DNA from: an uncultured Campylobacter sp.
Lineage (GTDB): Bacteria > Campylobacterota > Campylobacteria > Campylobacterales > Campylobacteraceae
Reading direction: 5' to 3'
Length of the DNA: 7,080 bases
Assembly (NCBI GenBank): GCA_937875715.1
Contig: CALEHZ010000095.1
Location: 1 to 7,080, forward strand
Part shown: positions 5,162 through 7,080 of the stretch, piece after piece
Numbering within the stretch: the stretch's first letter is position 1
Layout: each line of letters opens with the position of its first letter
The notes under the pieces: generated by a model
The model's input: only the letters and a program-made list of their open reading frames with translations
Databases searched by the model: none
Told to the model about the DNA's origin: nothing
Program-made: the position numbers and the translations under genes

Positions 5162-5551
5162 GTGAAAAATATAATTATTCTACTTTTTATTACATTTGGC
5201 TTTTGTGCTTGTAGTAGTGGGCATTTTATCCGTGCGCAGCATAACGGCAAAATCTATTGGCTGCCACCAGAATGCGAAAACAAATACAGCCCAATTGAAG
5301 GCAGCGATGAAATCACTTGCATTGGGCTAAAAGAGTCCATAAAACCAACTAGCGAAGAAGAATACCGCACTTATCTTTACGAGCGCGAGGTAAACTCATA
5401 TTATGAGCCAAATGTGTTTATTATGGTTGATCCGTGGCCAAGATATTATTATCACAGACATTACCATCGTCCGCCACCGCCGCATCACTGGCATCGTCCG
5501 CCACCACCGCATCACTGGCATCGTCCGCCGCCACATTTTAGACATAGATAA
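5162..5551 (+). CDS. Small lipoprotein with a His/Pro/Trp/Tyr-rich repeat tail, function unknown
   Basis: This 129-residue protein begins with a short Lys-Asn start, a hydrophobic stretch (IIILLFITFGF) and a lipobox-like FCAC, giving a probable lipidated Cys17 followed by SSG. The -3 position is Phe rather than the usual Leu, so lipidation is likely but not certain. Residues about 18-90 are mixed, with two cysteines (C38 and C53) that could pair in the periplasm. From about residue 94 the chain becomes extreme: DPWPRYYYHRHYHRPPPP, then HHWHRPPPP, HHWHRPPPHFRHR. The tail comes from a 27-bp repeat. Such a basic, His- and aromatic-rich tail could bind metal ions or peptidoglycan/lipopolysaccharide; this is inference only. 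GTG is the start, and pssA follows after 11 bases. I do not recognise a named family. Confidence 0.82.
   Translation: MKNIIILLFITFGFCACSSGHFIRAQHNGKIYWLPPECENKYSPIEGSDEITCIGLKESIKPTSEEEYRTYLYEREVNSYYEPNVFIMVDPWPRYYYHRHYHRPPPPHHWHRPPPPHHWHRPPPHFRHR
5465..5536 (+). repeat. 27-bp in-frame minisatellite, 2 full and 1 partial copy
   Basis: Copies at 5465-5491 and 5492-5518 encode His-Arg-Pro-Pro-Pro-Pro-His-His-Trp and differ by one base (CCG versus CCA). A partial third copy (5519-5536) encodes HRPPPH. The period is a multiple of three, so copy-number change would lengthen or shorten the protein without a frameshift. Confidence 0.92.
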
Positions 5552-5562
5552 AAGGTAAAGAA

Positions 5563-6309
5563 ATGAACGAAAAGCTAAAACTAATTTATATTTTACCCAA
5601 TCTTTTTACCGCTGCAAGCATATTTTTAGGCGTTTTAAGCATGTTAGCTTCAATTCGCAGCGACTTTAATCTAGCAATCATCTATATCATTGCTTCGCTG
5701 ATTTTTGATGGACTTGATGGGCGCGTAGCAAGGCTAACTAACACCAGCTCAAAATTTGGCGTGGAATTTGATAGTTTAGCGGATATTGTGGCATTTGGCG
5801 TAGCACCTGCTGTGTTATTTTATTTTAGCATTGGCAATACTTTTGGTCGCATTGGTGTGCTTGTAACTGCGTTATTTGTGATATTTGGAGCTGTTAGACT
5901 TGCTAGATTTAATATAATGAGCCCCACAAGCGAACCAAATGTGTTTATTGGCATGCCGATTCCAACAGCTGCTGTGATTTTAGCGCTTTGGATAGGGCTT
6001 TATGAAAAATATGAAATTTTCAAGGATTTCAAGCTTTGTTTGGTCGTATTTGCCGCAGTTTTAAGCGTGCTAATGGTCTCAAATGTAAGATTTCCAAGTT
6101 TTAAAAAATTCAACCTTGAAAAAGCTAATTTTATAAAATTCTTAATTATTTTGGTGCTTATGCTTTCTTTGATTTTCATTTATCCGCTTGAAGCAAGTGC
6201 CTGCTTTATCACGCTATATGTGCTTTATGGGCTTGTGCGTGGGATTTGGGCTAGATTTTTTGCTAAAAAAATCAAGCTGAAAAATGAGGGCAAAAATTCA
6301 TTAAATTAA
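5563..6309 (+). CDS. pssA: CDP-diacylglycerol-serine O-phosphatidyltransferase (phosphatidylserine synthase)
   Basis: PssA joins CDP-diacylglycerol and L-serine to give phosphatidylserine and CMP in the inner membrane, the first committed step toward phosphatidylethanolamine. The CDP-alcohol phosphatidyltransferase signature fits exactly: D49-x2-D52-G53-x2-A56-R57-x8-G66-x3-D70-x3-D74, read from DGLDGRVARL and FGVEFDSLAD. The N-terminal ILPNLFTAASIFLGVLSM and several later hydrophobic stretches (about 78-112, 133-147, 158-173, 192-225) mark a multi-pass protein. At 248 residues it is of the membrane-embedded Bacillus-like type rather than the E. coli PssA type. AAAGG lies 7 bases before ATG, and the gene follows the lipoprotein stop by 11 bases, so the two are probably co-transcribed. 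The tail is basic (KKIKLKNEGKNSLN) and cytosolic by the positive-inside rule. A psd gene is not visible nearby. Confidence 0.94.
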   Translation: MNEKLKLIYILPNLFTAASIFLGVLSMLASIRSDFNLAIIYIIASLIFDGLDGRVARLTNTSSKFGVEFDSLADIVAFGVAPAVLFYFSIGNTFGRIGVLVTALFVIFGAVRLARFNIMSPTSEPNVFIGMPIPTAAVILALWIGLYEKYEIFKDFKLCLVVFAAVLSVLMVSNVRFPSFKKFNLEKANFIKFLIILVLMLSLIFIYPLEASACFITLYVLYGLVRGIWARFFAKKIKLKNEGKNSLN

Positions 6310-6325
6310 ATTTGTATTTAATTTA
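6302..6325 (+). terminator. A+T-only hairpin overlapping the pssA stop codon
   Basis: TAAATTAAAT (6302-6311) and ATTTAATTTA (6316-6325) are perfect complements around a TTGT loop: a 10-bp stem with no G-C pair. The pssA TAA (6307-6309) lies inside the left arm. It may weakly terminate or protect the 3' end of the lipoprotein-pssA message, but there is no clean U-run and the stem is weak, so the role is tentative. Confidence 0.3.
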
Positions 6326-6331
6326 GTTTAT

Positions 6332-6337
6332 TATACT
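6332..6337 (+). promoter_or_regulatory. Likely -10 box for leuA
   Basis: TATACT within GTTTATTATACTAATC lies about 33 bases before the leuA start codon in the 60-base gap after pssA. A leader peptide rich in leucine codons, as in enteric leu attenuation, is not seen in this gap. Confidence 0.5.
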
Positions 6338-6358
6338 AATCAATAAAAATTATTATTT

Positions 6359-6363
6359 AGGAG
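6359..6363 (+). promoter_or_regulatory. Ribosome binding site of leuA
   Basis: AGGAG lies 6 bases before the ATG at 6370, a strong and well-spaced Shine-Dalgarno that fixes the start. Confidence 0.75.
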
Positions 6364-6369
6364 TAAAAG

Positions 6370-7080
6370 ATGGATAAAAACAAAATCATCATTTTTGACA
6401 CGACTTTGCGTGATGGAGAACAAAGTCCTGGCGCATCAATGAACACAGAAGAAAAAATTCAAATCGCACTTCAGCTAGAAAGGCTTGGAGTTGATATCAT
6501 TGAAAGTGGCTTTGCAGCAGCATCAGCAGGTGATTTTGAAGCGATAAATCAAATCGCAAAAGAAGTAAGCAAAATAAAAGTAGCTAGCCTAGCAAGAGCA
6601 CTTCACAAAGACATTGAGGCCGCTGGCAAAGCAATAGCACCAGCTAAAAATAAGCGCATTCATACTTTCATAGCAACCAGCCCAATTCACATGGAACACA
6701 AGCTAAAAATGAAAAGCGATGAAGTAATCAAAAAAGCGGTTGAGGCTGTAGAGTACGCTAGAACTTTCGTTGATGATGTAGAGTTTAGCTGCGAAGATGC
6801 TGGAAGAAGCGAGCTTAGCTTTTTAAAAGAAATTTGCGATGCAGCAATATCAGCAGGCGCTAGCACTATAAACTTACCTGATACCGTTGGCTTTCGCTTG
6901 CCAAGTGAGCTTTATGCCAGAATGAAAGAAATGGCTGATTTTATCGGTGATCGTGCCATACTTTCAGCTCATAATCATAATGATTTAGGCTTAGCTGTGG
7001 CAAATACTTTTGAGTGTATTAGAGCTGGTGCTAGGCAGGTAGAATGCACGATAAACGGACTTGGAGAACGCGCCGGAAAT
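6370..7080 (+). CDS. leuA: 2-isopropylmalate synthase, N-terminal 237 codons (runs off the right edge)
   Basis: LeuA condenses acetyl-CoA with 2-oxoisovalerate to 2-isopropylmalate, the first committed step of leucine synthesis in the cytosol. The visible part is the catalytic TIM barrel: [12 protein letters not shown] (10-21, metal ligand D15), [43 protein letters not shown] (168-174), the HNHNDLG metal motif (H201, H203) and NGLGERAGN, whose N237 is the last codon in the window. These patterns separate it well from citramalate and homocitrate synthases, though the C-terminal leucine-sensing domain that would settle regulation lies outside. Full-length relatives have roughly 500 residues, so about half is shown. 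The start is fixed by AGGAG and by the normal [18 protein letters not shown] beginning. Its own promoter seems likely. Confidence 0.95.
   Translation, partial: MDKNKIIIFDTTLRDGEQSPGASMNTEEKIQIALQLERLGVDIIESGFAAASAGDFEAINQIAKEVSKIKVASLARALHKDIEAAGKAIAPAKNKRIHTFIATSPIHMEHKLKMKSDEVIKKAVEAVEYARTFVDDVEFSCEDAGRSELSFLKEICDAAISAGASTINLPDTVGFRLPSELYARMKEMADFIGDRAILSAHNHNDLGLAVANTFECIRAGARQVECTINGLGERAGN

Noticed and set aside
6310..6369. Leucine leader peptide or T-box in front of leuA
   Set aside because: The gap is only 60 bases, with no leucine-codon-rich frame and no T-box-like conserved elements.

Overview
The window is about two-thirds A+T or more. Its protein signatures and gene set point to Campylobacter or a close relative in the Campylobacterota: a Pgp2/Csd6-type cell-shape peptidase, a stand-alone ribA, an AVLKDNAYGHG-type alanine racemase, a PCuAC protein and a short membrane PssA. 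The species cannot be fixed by eye. Eight genes are supported; two run off the window (the start of a probable rsmG on the left and the first 237 codons of leuA on the right).

Left block (1-2656, minus strand): pgp2 > alr > ribA > rsmG read as one tightly packed unit. pgp2 and alr are 11 bases apart, alr and ribA share one base, and ribA and rsmG overlap by 11 bases. A good TATAAT box lies in front of pgp2. Alanine racemase makes the D-Ala used in peptidoglycan precursors, and Pgp2 trims peptidoglycan peptides in the periplasm. ribA (riboflavin) and rsmG (16S rRNA methylation) are housekeeping genes carried on the same message.

Middle block (2657-4765, plus strand): a divergent promoter region, then a periplasmic PCuAC copper chaperone. 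One base later comes an asparagine-synthetase-like protein that keeps the ATP-binding synthetase domain but lacks the catalytic front half of the glutaminase domain. Its substrate is unknown, and it is the least ordinary gene here.

Repeat block (4766-5161): almost 400 non-coding bases containing two 92-bp tandem copies (83/92 identical), the first bounded by 18-bp perfect inverted repeats. They are followed by a four-fold AAAAAATTC microsatellite, a C-rich island between direct repeats, and a degenerate third copy. A 12-base core (TTAGAAAATTCA) occurs seven times in the window, including in the divergent promoter region and inside the asparagine-synthetase-like gene.

Right block (5162-7080, plus strand): a small lipoprotein with a His/Pro/Trp-rich tail built from a 27-bp minisatellite, then pssA (phosphatidylserine synthase) 11 bases later. 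An A+T-only hairpin overlaps the pssA stop codon, and leuA (2-isopropylmalate synthase) follows with its own plausible promoter.

No tRNA, rRNA, CRISPR, transposase or phage gene is visible. The points most worth following up are the glutaminase-less AsnB-like protein coupled to a copper chaperone, and the repeat family.
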